From positions 2,604,001 through 2,668,000 of the forward strand of contig CBDASI010000002.1 in assembly GCA_965199585.1 (NCBI GenBank): a DNA stretch of 64,000 nt, in the 5' to 3' direction. The stretch's first letter is position 1. Each line of letters starts with the position of its first letter. The translations under genes and the position numbers were made by a program. This document shows positions 7,720 to 16,653 of the stretch, piece by piece. Under the pieces are notes generated by a model that saw nothing but the letters and a program-made list of their open reading frames with translations, was not told the DNA's origin and did not search any database. Source of the DNA: JAVVHH01 sp965199585 (GTDB lineage: Bacteria > Pseudomonadota > Alphaproteobacteria > Acetobacterales > Acetobacteraceae).

Positions 7720-8649
7720 TCAGCTCCAGCGGCAGAGCGAGCACGGGAAAGCGTCGCCGCAGAAGCATCTCGGCAAGCCTGGAACGACCTCCACCGCGAC
7801 GCCCGCCAGAGCGGCGACGAGGTGGGCAGCGTCCATGCCGGTGCCGAGGCGGACGACGCGCTTACCCTCCGCTGCGAGCCTCCTGAGTTGCGCGACCTCG
7901 TCGGGTTCGACCGCGAGTCGGTCCGCATCCCGGCGCGCTAGATCGATGATCGCCGGCGACACGCTCGGGTCCCACACGATGACGTCGGCCTCGCCCAAGA
8001 GGCGCTGGGTGCGCATGGTGACCAGGTCGGGTGCGCCCGGACCGGGATGGACGATGTAGATCAGGCCCGGCGGCGTCGTGCTGCCCGCCTCGATCTCGCG
8101 GCGCATCTCCGCCATCCCCGCCACCTCGTCGCCAGCGAGCACGAGATCGGCGGCGCGGCCGTCCAGAATGCGTTCGATGACCCGGCGGCGCGGCCCCGGC
8201 GTCGGGAATTTCTCGCGCAGGGCGCCACTCAGGCTCCCGAGCATCGACGCGAGCCGGGCCAGCGACGGGGGCAGCATCGCCTCGATCCGGGCGCGGATCA
8301 ACCGGGCCAGCACCGGGGCTTCCCCCGCCGACCCGACGGCGACAATCAGCGGGTCGCGATCCACCACCGCGGGCGTGATGTAGCTGCACAGCCAGGGCTT
8401 ATCGACGACGTTGACCGGCAGCGCCCGCGCTTTCGCGTCAGCGCTGAGCGCCTCGAACTCGGCGTCCGTCGCTTCCGCCCCGATCGCCAGCACGACGTCG
8501 TCGAGCAGCTCTGGCGCGTAACGGTCAGCAAAAACCACCTCGGCGCCAGCCCGGCGAAGCGCCTCGGCCTTGCGCTCGCCGACCTCGCCGCGGCCGAGCA
8601 CGAGGGCACGCTTGCCCCGGACGTCGAGGAAGACGGGCAGGTAGCGCAT
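7720..8649 (-). CDS. cysG: CysG-like siroheme synthase with a truncated SUMT domain
   Basis: The first 190 residues are a normal CysG N-terminal region: a dinucleotide-binding motif (GRGEVGERKAEA), the segment NVVDKPWLCSYITPAVVDR with the conserved Asp (D97), and the dimerisation helices. It should oxidise precorrin-2 and insert iron to form siroheme. Residues 197-290 match the start of the uroporphyrinogen-III methyltransferase domain (GPGAPDLVT, SPAIIDLARRDAD, VVRLGTG, VEVVPG). They lack the GGDP..FGRG-type loop and everything after the VVPG block. A Cys-rich tail (CFCGDAFPCSLC) ends the protein at 309 residues against about 460 for full CysG. The methylase half therefore looks inactive, and precorrin-2 must come from another enzyme. 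The ATG overlaps the stop of the TrpD2-like gene (ATGA). Confidence 0.82.
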   Translation of the reverse strand: MRYLPVFLDVRGKRALVLGRGEVGERKAEALRRAGAEVVFADRYAPELLDDVVLAIGAEATDAEFEALSADAKARALPVNVVDKPWLCSYITPAVVDRDPLIVAVGSAGEAPVLARLIRARIEAMLPPSLARLASMLGSLSGALREKFPTPGPRRRVIERILDGRAADLVLAGDEVAGMAEMRREIEAGSTTPPGLIYIVHPGPGAPDLVTMRTQRLLGEADVIVWDPSVSPAIIDLARRDADRLAVEPDEVAQLRRLAAEGKRVVRLGTGMDAAHLVAALAGVAVEVVPGLPRCFCGDAFPCSLCRWS

Positions 8650-9635
8650 CAGGCGACCGCGGCGACGCGCAGGCGGTCGGCCCAGACGAGATCGGCCTGC
8701 CGGTCGGCGGTCTCCGGATCATGGGCGTGGCCCAGAGCGAGCAATGCCAGCGCGATCGTGGCGCGCGCCGTAGCGGCCCCGGCCCCGGTCCCGCTGTGCC
8801 AGGCCTCCGTGAGCGTGCCGGCCTCGCCCGGCAGCGGGGAGGGCGGGAGAAGAAGCTCGCTGCGTCCGGCAGCGGCGTCCCACACATGGACGGCGATGGA
8901 CTTGGCCGGGTTTCGCTCGGCCTCGCCGCCGCCGCCCTTGACCACCGCGAGACGGTGGCGGGCGAGGCGCTCCGCGGCCCCGAGATGGACCTCGATGTAG
9001 GCGGGGTGGAACACGCCGCCGACCGAGTGCGGCGAATCGAACGGGTTGATCAGGCGGACGACGGTGTTGATGGGCGAGCGCAGGCCCAGCAGGTTGCGCA
9101 GCGTCAGCAGCCGATCGAGCGCCGGGCTCAGCACGGCAAGCGGAAGATAGGCGAAGCCGCACCGACCGAGTTGCGCGGCGGCGTCCGTGCGGGAGCGGGC
9201 GACCGGCAGGCCGAGCGCCTCAAGTCCGGCCTCGACCGCGGTGCCTTTGGAGAACTCGTTGCTTCCATGCATCAGCGTCGTCACGCCAGCGGCGGCAAGC
9301 GCGAGCGCGGCCAGCAGGAACCAAGGCTCGCCACGGGTGCGCCCGGCGCCGTAGCTGGGCCAATCCAATTGCACCGCCGGACCCTCCGGCGCCGGACCTG
9401 CATGGAAGGTGTCGCGCGCGGCTTCGACCAGCCCGGTGATCTCGTCGGCTTCTTCGCCGCGATATCGCAGCAGCATCAGGAATGCGCCGACCTGCTCCGG
9501 CGCTGCCTCGCCGCGCAACACCATGGCCAGGGCATCGCGCGCCTCCGCGCGGGTCAGCGCGCGGGATCGGCCGGGGCCGCGGCCCAACGTGCGGACGTAG
9601 GCGGCGAATTGGTGCTCGGGCTCGGCGTCGGACAT
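8649..9635 (-). CDS. TrpD2/YbiB-like glycosyltransferase-family protein
   Basis: A 328-residue protein of the anthranilate phosphoribosyltransferase fold, nearer to TrpD2/YbiB than to true TrpD. The helical N-terminal domain (LTRAEARDALAMVLRG, GAFLMLLRYRGEE) and the MHGSNEFSKGTA loop are recognisable, while the canonical PRPP-binding glycines of TrpD are changed. The E. coli YbiB binds nucleic acid instead of making tryptophan; family copies are often next to siroheme or nitrate/sulfite genes, as here. It overlaps the cysG-like gene by ATGA, so both proteins are made from one message. Function is otherwise open. Confidence 0.78.
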   Translation of the reverse strand: MSDAEPEHQFAAYVRTLGRGPGRSRALTRAEARDALAMVLRGEAAPEQVGAFLMLLRYRGEEADEITGLVEAARDTFHAGPAPEGPAVQLDWPSYGAGRTRGEPWFLLAALALAAAGVTTLMHGSNEFSKGTAVEAGLEALGLPVARSRTDAAAQLGRCGFAYLPLAVLSPALDRLLTLRNLLGLRSPINTVVRLINPFDSPHSVGGVFHPAYIEVHLGAAERLARHRLAVVKGGGGEAERNPAKSIAVHVWDAAAGRSELLLPPSPLPGEAGTLTEAWHSGTGAGAATARATIALALLALGHAHDPETADRQADLVWADRLRVAAVA

Positions 9636-9682
9636 GGGGCCAACATGCTCAGTTTAACACGCCATGCAAGACGGCGGCCTGG

Positions 9683-11674
9683 TCAGGTGTCGATCGCGAA
9701 CGCCTCGTGCGCGCCAAGCGTCCGGCGCTCCTCCATCGTCGTGATGGCGCGCTCCAGCTGAGCGAGCGGGCCGGGGGTGCCGTCCGCCGGCGGTGACCGT
9801 GGCGTCAGCTCGGTGCCGGTGGCCAGCGCCTCGAGACGCTCGGCGGCGTCCAGCAGGCGGTCGACCGGCGGTGGCTCCGCCGCACTGGCCGTGTGCCTGG
9901 CATGCGCCTCGGCCGCCACGACGCGGGCCCAGGTGACGCAGTCCAGCAACGCGGAGATTGGACGCTCGAGCGTCGGGCGACGCATGATCAGCCGGGTGGC
10001 CACCAGCGGCGCCAGCGCGAGCTTGAGGTCGGCGACGCTGCGGTCGACTTGCCGCATCGCGACGGTCGGGGTGGCGCTCTCGTCGCCTTGCAGCATGCGC
10101 GCGCTGGCTTTCATGGCAGCGGCCAGAGCGGCGAACACGGACTGGCCGGACCGACGGATCTGTGCGCGCGTGGGATCAGGCAGCACGAAGGCGGCGACGA
10201 AGATGGCCGCGCCGGCGCCGATCGCGGTCTCCTCCAGCCGAAGCAGAAGCACGGTCTCCAGCGGCGCGCCGAGCATGCCGTAGAGCAGGCCGAGCATGAC
10301 GGTGACGAAGAAGATGCCGAGCGTGTACGAGATCAGGAAGAAATAATACATGCCGAAGATGGACAGCAGCAGCGTGCCGGTCTCGAGCACGCCGTCGCCG
10401 CTGAAGGCCAACGCGATGAGCAGGCCGCTGACGATGCCGAGCAGGGTGCCCGCCAGCCGCTGGATCCCCTTGTAGATCGTCTCGCCGCGGGAGCGAACGT
10501 TCAGGAACACGACATAGACGGTGATGACGGCCCAGAACCAGCGCTGCGGCGACAGCGCCATGCCGCCGACCATCGCGATCCCGGCCGCCAGCGTGACGCG
10601 CGTGGCCAGGCGCCAGGCGAGGGGGCCCGGCGGAGGTGGCTTGGCCGGCGTAGGCCGATTCGGGCGCTGCTGCCTGAGCGCGTCGCCGAGGCCGTGCACC
10701 GCCTGGCCGAGGCCGACGATGGTGCCGATCAGCGTGCCGGGCTGGAAATGGCTCGACTCCGTGCTGTAGCGCCCGCCGCGCGCGATGCGCCGGGCGTGCA
10801 GCGACAATCGGCTGGACCAGCGCTTGTCGGGACTGGCATTGGCGAGATGGGCGGTTTCCAGGTGATGGGCGAGGCGCGCGGTCCAGAGTTCGACGTCGAC
10901 CAGCCGTGAGCGCACCGCGCCCGCCGCGGCCGGCTCGAAGAAAGCGAGCTGATCGTCGGCGACCAGGGCGGCCTGATTGAGCTGCAGCACGGCGCGGCGC
11001 AGCCGGGCGCCCGCTTCGGGCGTGGGGCGGCCGCTGAACTCGTCGGCCTGTCGGATGATTTGCGCCGCTCTGGCCTGGACGGCGCCGAGGCTGCGGCGGA
11101 GCGTGGCGGCGGCGTCCATCGGCACGATGACGAAGCAGGCCAGGGCGGTGATCGGCACGGCGAGCAGCAGCGAGGCGGCCTGCAGCGGCAACGTCGTCGG
11201 CGGCAGCTCCAGATAGAGGCCTACATAGGTGGTGATGACGGCGACGAGGCCGACGCCGATGGCGCGCGGGCTGAGCGGGCCGAGCAGGAAGCAGAGGAAG
11301 ACCAAAACGAGGAACACGCTGTCGCCTGCCGGGCCGTGACCGTGCAGCAGCGTGGTGCCGACCGTCGCGGCCAGCGCCGGAATCACCAGCATCAGCAGGG
11401 TGCGCTGCCGCTGCTGCCGGGTCGGTTCGCGCATGAGGAACGGTGCCATCATGCTGAGCGTGATGCCGGCGGCGCACTCGACGGGGTTGAAGCCGAGCCA
11501 ACGTCCGACCATGACGGCGGCCAGCGTGGTCAGGAACACCGATAACGTGCCGCGCGCTGCCATTTGCAGGCGGAGCAGCCCCTGGTCGCTGGTGGCCAGC
11601 CGGTCGCGCAGCGTGGGCCAATCCGGGATCGGTAGGAGACGCGGGCGGAGCGGGCGACTTCGCACTTGCAGCAT
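9683..11674 (-). CDS. FUSC-family membrane protein (aromatic acid exporter-like)
   Basis: A 663-residue protein with the FUSC/ArAE layout: a first block of hydrophobic helices (residues about 45-200), a soluble helical middle, a second membrane block (about 365-520) and a C-terminal helical cytoplasmic tail. The family exports aromatic carboxylic acids and other weak acids. The ATG at 11674 is chosen since the preceding part of the open frame (to 11965) overlaps the acyl-CoA dehydrogenase gene and is low-complexity Pro/Arg. It lies 44 bp after the acyl-CoA dehydrogenase and on the same strand. The substrate is unknown; the presence of a protocatechuate locus a few kilobases away is suggestive only. 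Confidence 0.8.
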   Translation of the reverse strand: MLQVRSRPLRPRLLPIPDWPTLRDRLATSDQGLLRLQMAARGTLSVFLTTLAAVMVGRWLGFNPVECAAGITLSMMAPFLMREPTRQQRQRTLLMLVIPALAATVGTTLLHGHGPAGDSVFLVLVFLCFLLGPLSPRAIGVGLVAVITTYVGLYLELPPTTLPLQAASLLLAVPITALACFVIVPMDAAATLRRSLGAVQARAAQIIRQADEFSGRPTPEAGARLRRAVLQLNQAALVADDQLAFFEPAAAGAVRSRLVDVELWTARLAHHLETAHLANASPDKRWSSRLSLHARRIARGGRYSTESSHFQPGTLIGTIVGLGQAVHGLGDALRQQRPNRPTPAKPPPPGPLAWRLATRVTLAAGIAMVGGMALSPQRWFWAVITVYVVFLNVRSRGETIYKGIQRLAGTLLGIVSGLLIALAFSGDGVLETGTLLLSIFGMYYFFLISYTLGIFFVTVMLGLLYGMLGAPLETVLLLRLEETAIGAGAAIFVAAFVLPDPTRAQIRRSGQSVFAALAAAMKASARMLQGDESATPTVAMRQVDRSVADLKLALAPLVATRLIMRRPTLERPISALLDCVTWARVVAAEAHARHTASAAEPPPVDRLLDAAERLEALATGTELTPRSPPADGTPGPLAQLERAITTMEERRTLGAHEAFAIDT

Positions 11675-11717
11675 GGGCGCACCATAGGCCCAAGCCGTGC
11701 GAAGGGCGATCAAAACC

Positions 11718-13355
11718 CTACGCGAGCGGATCGTTTGGCAAGACGCGGTATCGCAGCACGTCGGACGCCAAGGCGTGCCGCGCCGGGTCGGCGAGCGACG
11801 CGGCTTCCCAAGCGAGGGCGGCGGCGGACGTGATGTTGTAGAGTGCCGACGCGGCCTGCCGGGCCAGGGCCGGGTCGGTCGCGGCACGGGCGGCGAGTGC
11901 GGCCGCCCGGTCGAACGCGGTCTGCGCCCCTTCGAGCGGCGCAATCTCGAGCAGTCCGGCGACATGGGCGCGCAACGCGTCCAACGACCCCTCGCGCGCG
12001 GCGGCCCGGAGCACGTCCAGGGCGACCACGTTGCTGGTGCCCTCCCAGATCGAACCGAGATGGGCGTCGCGCAGCAGCCGGGCGTCGGGCCACTCCTCGA
12101 TGTAGCCGCAGCCGCCCCGCACCTCCATCGCGTCGCCCGTGACTCGGCGGGCGTCGCGGCAGGCGCGAAACTTCAGCAGCGGCGTGAGAATGCGGAGCAG
12201 CGCGTAGGCCCCGGGCTCGCCGGCATCGGAGCGTCGCAGCGCGTCGGCAGCCTGCAGGAACATCGTGCGGGCCTGCTCGGTGGGCAGGGCCAGCTTGGCC
12301 AGTTGCCGCTGCATGAGCGGCATGTCGGTCAGGCGGCGGCCGAAAGCGCGGCGGTGCTCGGCGACGTAAGTCGCCTCCGTCAGCGCCCGGCGCATCAGCC
12401 CAGCCGCGCGCACGCCGTTGGACAGGCGCGAGTTGTTGACCATGTCGGCCATCTGACGGAACCCGGCGCCCGGCACCGCCCGCGGATCGTCGCCGACGAG
12501 ATAGGCGAGCGCGCCGTCGAGGCGGATCTCGCCCGACGCCATCGAGCGCGTGCCGAGCTTGTCCTTCAGGCGCACGATTCGGTACGCATTGTGGGTGCCG
12601 TCGGGCCGGGTGCGCGGCAGCAGGAACAAGCCGACGGATTTCAGCCCGGGCGCGGCGCCGACCGGGCGGGCGAGCACCATCGCCAACCCGGCATCCGGAT
12701 TGGAGCAGAACCATTTGTCGCCGGTCAGGCGCCAGCTGCCGTCCGGCATCGGGTCGGCGGCGACGGTCGTGGCGCCGACATCGGAGCCGGCGCCCTGCTC
12801 GGTCATGAACATCGCACCCTGGGTCATGCCGTCGAGGTCGTCACTCAGTAGGGCGGGCAGGTGGCGGGCGATGAGCTCGTCGGAGCCGAACTTCCGCAGC
12901 GTGCGGCTGAGGCTGTCGGTCATGCTGACGGGGCAGAGCAGGCCGAACTCGGCTTGCGCGAACAGGTAGGTCAGCAGGTATTTGGCCGCCGCGGGCATAG
13001 GGTCGGGCCAGCCGAGCACGCCGCCGCGATGCGACAGGGCGGCCAGGCCGAACTCGCCGAACGCCAGCCGCTCCATCTCGCGGTAGGCCGGATGCTTGTC
13101 GATGGATTGCAAATCCTCACCGCGGCGGGTGCGCGGGCGGAGCACGGGTGGGTTGCGGTCGGCCTCGCCGGCGAGGTCGTCCAGAGTGGAGCCGGCCAGG
13201 CCGCCGAGCCGGTCCAGATGCGGCAGCAAGTAATCGGCGAGCGCCGGCGGCAGATACAGCCGGGCGAGGGATGCGAGCGCCGGGTCGGCGCGGAAGAGAT
13301 TGAGGCCGGCGCTATCCGGCACCGCGCTCTCGGCCGTTGGCGTCATCCCGTCCAT
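11718..13355 (-). CDS. acyl-CoA dehydrogenase, AidB-like
   Basis: A 545-residue FAD flavoprotein of the acyl-CoA dehydrogenase superfamily. It shows MTEQGAGSDVG (FAD/substrate loop), AFGRRLTDMPLMQRQLA, and GGCGYIEEWPDARLLRDA followed by IWEGTSNVVALDVLRA, which is the AidB/isovaleryl-type C-terminal signature. The long N-terminus (about 150 residues before the flavin domain) also fits AidB. E. coli AidB has been linked to the adaptive response to alkylation, but many family copies act on unknown acyl-CoAs. The start ATG is 1 bp after the stop of the upstream binding-protein gene, so the two are cotranscribed. An alternative ATG is at 13346. Confidence 0.85.
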   Translation of the reverse strand: MDGMTPTAESAVPDSAGLNLFRADPALASLARLYLPPALADYLLPHLDRLGGLAGSTLDDLAGEADRNPPVLRPRTRRGEDLQSIDKHPAYREMERLAFGEFGLAALSHRGGVLGWPDPMPAAAKYLLTYLFAQAEFGLLCPVSMTDSLSRTLRKFGSDELIARHLPALLSDDLDGMTQGAMFMTEQGAGSDVGATTVAADPMPDGSWRLTGDKWFCSNPDAGLAMVLARPVGAAPGLKSVGLFLLPRTRPDGTHNAYRIVRLKDKLGTRSMASGEIRLDGALAYLVGDDPRAVPGAGFRQMADMVNNSRLSNGVRAAGLMRRALTEATYVAEHRRAFGRRLTDMPLMQRQLAKLALPTEQARTMFLQAADALRRSDAGEPGAYALLRILTPLLKFRACRDARRVTGDAMEVRGGCGYIEEWPDARLLRDAHLGSIWEGTSNVVALDVLRAAAREGSLDALRAHVAGLLEIAPLEGAQTAFDRAAALAARAATDPALARQAASALYNITSAAALAWEAASLADPARHALASDVLRYRVLPNDPLA

Positions 13356-13356
13356 G

Positions 13357-14580
13357 TCAGCCTCGGGCCATCTGGCATGCGCTCTCCGTGAGCGGACGGT
13401 AGGCGTCGGCACCCGGAATGGTGGCGATGGTATTGTAGACGTCCCACGGCGCTCGGCTCTGGGCGGGCGTCTTGGCCTGGAATAGGTGCAGGTCGGCGAG
13501 GAAGCGGCCGTCCGCGCGGATGCTGGCGGCGCCGAAGCAGTCGTCGTCGGTCGGGATCGCCTTCATCGCGGCGATCGCGGCCCGGCCGGAGCGCATCGTC
13601 TCCGGACCGTTCGCCTGGGCCGTCTTCATCCAATGCAGCGTCGCGGCATAGCACGCGGCGTGCAGGCTGGAGGGATAGTTGCCGTTGGTCTTGGGTACGA
13701 ACCGGCTGGTGAAGGCGCGGGTGCGCTCGTTCAGGTCCCAATAGAACGGCTCCGACAGATAGAGGCCTTCGGCGATGGGCAGGCTCATGGCATGCACCTC
13801 GGTGATGAAGCCGAACATCGCCGCGATGGTGGCTGACGTGCCGAGGCCGAACTCATGGGCCTGCTTGACCGCGTTCTCCATATCGCCGCCGGTGCTGCAC
13901 ATGGCGACTACGTCGGCGCCGCTCGTTTGCGCTTCGAGGAGATAGGCGGCGAAATCCGTCGTGCCGGGGAACGGGTAGCGCACGCTGCCGATCACCTGGC
14001 CGCCGCCGGTCTGCACGACGTTGCGCACCTCCGCCTCTAGCGTCTGGCCGAACACGTAGTCGGCGACGACGAGGAACCACTTCTTCTTGCCCAGCTTGAG
14101 CACGGCGTTGCCGGTCGAATGCGCGTTGCCGTAAGTGTCGGGCGCGCAATGGATGGTGTTCGGGTTGCACCATTTGCCGGTCAGGTCGGCCGAGGCCGCG
14201 CCGCTGATGAGCAGGGTCTTGTCGCGTTCCATGACGAGGGTGCGGACCGCGAGCGCGATGGCGGTGTTGTTGACGTCGGCGATCGCGTCGACCGAGTCGC
14301 GGTCGAACCAGGAGCGTGCCACGGCCGCGCCGATGTCGGGCTTCTGCTGATGGTCGGCCGCGATGATCTCGACCTGGAAGCCGTGCGCCTCCGGCCGGAA
14401 ATCCTCCACGGCCTGTTTGGCCGCCAGCACCGAGGTCGGCCCGGAGTTATCCCGATATTGCCCGGAGAGGTCGGTCAGCACGCCGAGCCGAAGGGTCGGC
14501 AGTTGTTGCGCGCGCGCGCGGGCGGTCAGGAGCATGGGAGCCGCGAGAGTGGTGGCAATGAGCCCACGACGGTCGAGCAT
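13357..14580 (-). CDS. ABC transporter substrate-binding protein, LivK-like (branched-chain amino acid family)
   Basis: A 407-residue periplasmic binding protein. Its N-terminus has paired arginines (DRRGLIATT) and a hydrophobic stretch ending in ARARAQ, a plausible Tat or Sec signal cleaved near residue 25. The mature protein starts LRLGVLTDLSGQY, the type I periplasmic-binding fold of LivJ/LivK proteins. It has a strong GGGAGG ribosome site ahead of the ATG. No permease or ATPase genes (LivHMGF) are adjacent, so it must work with a transporter encoded elsewhere or act as a sensor or scavenger. It is the first gene of a pair with the AidB-like dehydrogenase; a carboxylate or acyl ligand is a reasonable guess. 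Confidence 0.88.
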   Translation of the reverse strand: MLDRRGLIATTLAAPMLLTARARAQQLPTLRLGVLTDLSGQYRDNSGPTSVLAAKQAVEDFRPEAHGFQVEIIAADHQQKPDIGAAVARSWFDRDSVDAIADVNNTAIALAVRTLVMERDKTLLISGAASADLTGKWCNPNTIHCAPDTYGNAHSTGNAVLKLGKKKWFLVVADYVFGQTLEAEVRNVVQTGGGQVIGSVRYPFPGTTDFAAYLLEAQTSGADVVAMCSTGGDMENAVKQAHEFGLGTSATIAAMFGFITEVHAMSLPIAEGLYLSEPFYWDLNERTRAFTSRFVPKTNGNYPSSLHAACYAATLHWMKTAQANGPETMRSGRAAIAAMKAIPTDDDCFGAASIRADGRFLADLHLFQAKTPAQSRAPWDVYNTIATIPGADAYRPLTESACQMARG

Positions 14581-14623
14581 GACAGAACCTCCCGTTTTTT
14601 AAGACGCTAGAGGATCGGCAGCG

Positions 14624-14920
14624 TCACTTCAAACCGGGCTCCAGCGACGAGCGGATACCGGGGTCGCGGTAGATCGGACGGTCCGTAGCATGCGCCCGCG
14701 CCATGCCCTCCACGATCGCGGTGACGTCCTCAATGACGTGATCGACGTAGTCGGGCGGGTCGCGCATGACGGAGTAGGTGGTTGGGGTGCAACCCGAGCA
14801 GAGCAGGAGGCCGGCGAGCAGCGCCGATGGTAGCCGGGCCGTCGGTGCAGGAGCGCCGCGAGACGGCGCCGCACGGAGCCGCTCCAAACGTCGCGGTACG
14901 GAAAAGGTCATGGCCACCAT
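14624..14920 (-). CDS. small putative lipoprotein
   Basis: A 98-residue protein with a hydrophobic stretch (ALLAGLLLCSGC) followed by a polar region, which could be a lipoprotein signal with Cys at residue 45. The n-region before it is unusually long (about 30 residues) and the lipobox is imperfect. Starts at 14920 or 14911 are possible. It has no recognised domain. It precedes the flippase gene only distantly, and its downstream neighbour is the LivK-like gene 43 bp away. Kept as a tentative gene. Confidence 0.4.
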   Translation of the reverse strand: MVAMTFSVPRRLERLRAAPSRGAPAPTARLPSALLAGLLLCSGCTPTTYSVMRDPPDYVDHVIEDVTAIVEGMARAHATDRPIYRDPGIRSSLEPGLK

Positions 14921-15052
14921 ATGCTCATATCCGGAACGCCGGCTACCACATCAGGGATGCAGCGAACGCGGCTATCGTTTCTGCTGTCGATGCGGACACC
15001 TTGCGGGCGACGGTGAACCCCGTGCTGGAACGGCCGCGATCGTGACACCGGA

Positions 15053-16621
15053 TCAGGCTGCGTCGATCCGTTTGCGGCCGAGAAGGATTGAGGTGCGCTG
15101 GCCGACCCGGGTCAGCATCGGCAGCACGACGGTGACGATCTGCCGCTCCGGCCCGGCAGGGCGGCCGGCCAGCGTCCAGAGCCCCATCAGCGCGCCCGCA
15201 TAGACGCCGAAGCCGACGATCCCGAGCGCGGTGCCACGGACCAAGCAAGCGACGATCGGCAGGGTGACGTCGCCGGCCCAAGCGATCCCGGTCAGTTTGA
15301 GCGCCAATGCGGCGAGCGCGAGACTGCACAGGATGCGCAGCAGCGGAGCGACCATCCCCGACATGCGGCTGCCGTTCCGGCGCAGCATGACGATGAACAA
15401 CGCCGACTCGACCGACGTGATGGTGAGTGCAGCGGTGGCGACGATGTATAGATCGCCGGTTCTCCCAGCCGCATAGAGCACGCCCACCTTCACGATCGAC
15501 GCGCAGATCACGACGACCAAGTTGGACCGCACCTTGCCGGTGGCCGTCAGGACCTGGGCGGCAGTGTTGCTGAACGGCGATAGCAGGACGGACAGGGTGA
15601 GGATCGCCACGATCGGCGCCGCAGCGCTCCATTTCGCCCCGAGCAGGACACCGACGACGTCGCTCGAGGCCGCCGACAACACGATCGCGATCGGCGCCAT
15701 CACTGCCATGAGCGAGACCGCCAAGCTGAACGCGCTGGCTCGTGGGTCCCGCCCGGCATTGCGCTCGGCCGCGAAGCCGGCGAACAGAACCGCCCCGATC
15801 GGCTCCATGATCTCGGTCGCCGGCAGCAGCGCGATGTCGAGCGCGACCACGAAGACGCCCAGATCGGCCTTGCTGACCAAGGCGCCGACCACGAGCGGAT
15901 CGGCGCGGAACCACACGATATAAACCAGGCTCGAGAGCCACATCCACATCGAGAACCCGGCGAGTTCCTTCCACGCCGCGAGCCCGATCCGTGGCCGGTA
16001 TGGGTGCATCGCGTAGCTGGCGAACACGCGGGCGATCTTGGCGACCAGCGTGCCGATCACTAGCGCCCAGTAGCTATGCAGTAGCAACGCGGCCGTCAGC
16101 GTGGTGACGAAGGTCAGCACCCGTTCGAAGGCCGAAAGCTGGAACTCGCGGTCGAACCGCATGTCGCGGCGGAAATGGATGATGCCGATATTCTCTACGC
16201 CGCTGAGGGCGAAGGCGAAGGCCAGCACGTAAATGACGTTTTCGAGCCGCGGCTCGGAGAACCAGGCGGCCGCCAGCGGCGCGGCGACAAGCAGTAGAAG
16301 GCCAGTGATCGCGCCCTTCATGAGCTGGATGGTGAACCCGGTGTCGAGTTCCGCACGGCCCACCTGATGATGGCGGACGAGGTTCTCGGTGACGCCGACG
16401 TTGGACAGCGAGTTGAGCGCCGCCGAAATAGTAAAGGCGATGGCGACGATGCCGAAATCGGTCGTGTCGAGGATGCGCGCCAGGACGAGCGTGCTAGCGA
16501 TGCCGAGCACGCGCGAGAACATGCGGAACGCGACCATCCAGGCAGCACCGGTAATCGCGCGACTAGCGATACTCTTGGGCTCAGACACGCAGAGTTCCGC
16601 CACCGTTCCAGCCGCCTCCAT
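15053..16621 (-). CDS. polysaccharide/lipopolysaccharide flippase (MATE/Wzx-like)
   Basis: A 522-residue integral membrane protein with about 12-14 hydrophobic helices and the opening GAAWMVAFRMFSRVLGI..TLVLARIL, typical of oligosaccharide flippases of the MOP superfamily (Wzx, WzxC, AmsL). It would move lipid-linked saccharide units across the inner membrane for capsule, exopolysaccharide or LPS. The ATG at 16621 removes an N-terminal extension that overlaps the DUF429 gene. No polysaccharide glycosyltransferase or polymerase is adjacent, so its pathway partners are elsewhere. Confidence 0.82.
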   Translation of the reverse strand: MEAAGTVAELCVSEPKSIASRAITGAAWMVAFRMFSRVLGIASTLVLARILDTTDFGIVAIAFTISAALNSLSNVGVTENLVRHHQVGRAELDTGFTIQLMKGAITGLLLLVAAPLAAAWFSEPRLENVIYVLAFAFALSGVENIGIIHFRRDMRFDREFQLSAFERVLTFVTTLTAALLLHSYWALVIGTLVAKIARVFASYAMHPYRPRIGLAAWKELAGFSMWMWLSSLVYIVWFRADPLVVGALVSKADLGVFVVALDIALLPATEIMEPIGAVLFAGFAAERNAGRDPRASAFSLAVSLMAVMAPIAIVLSAASSDVVGVLLGAKWSAAAPIVAILTLSVLLSPFSNTAAQVLTATGKVRSNLVVVICASIVKVGVLYAAGRTGDLYIVATAALTITSVESALFIVMLRRNGSRMSGMVAPLLRILCSLALAALALKLTGIAWAGDVTLPIVACLVRGTALGIVGFGVYAGALMGLWTLAGRPAGPERQIVTVVLPMLTRVGQRTSILLGRKRIDAA

Positions 16622-16653
16622 GCCCGATCGGCTCGGAAGATACCAGGTAAACC

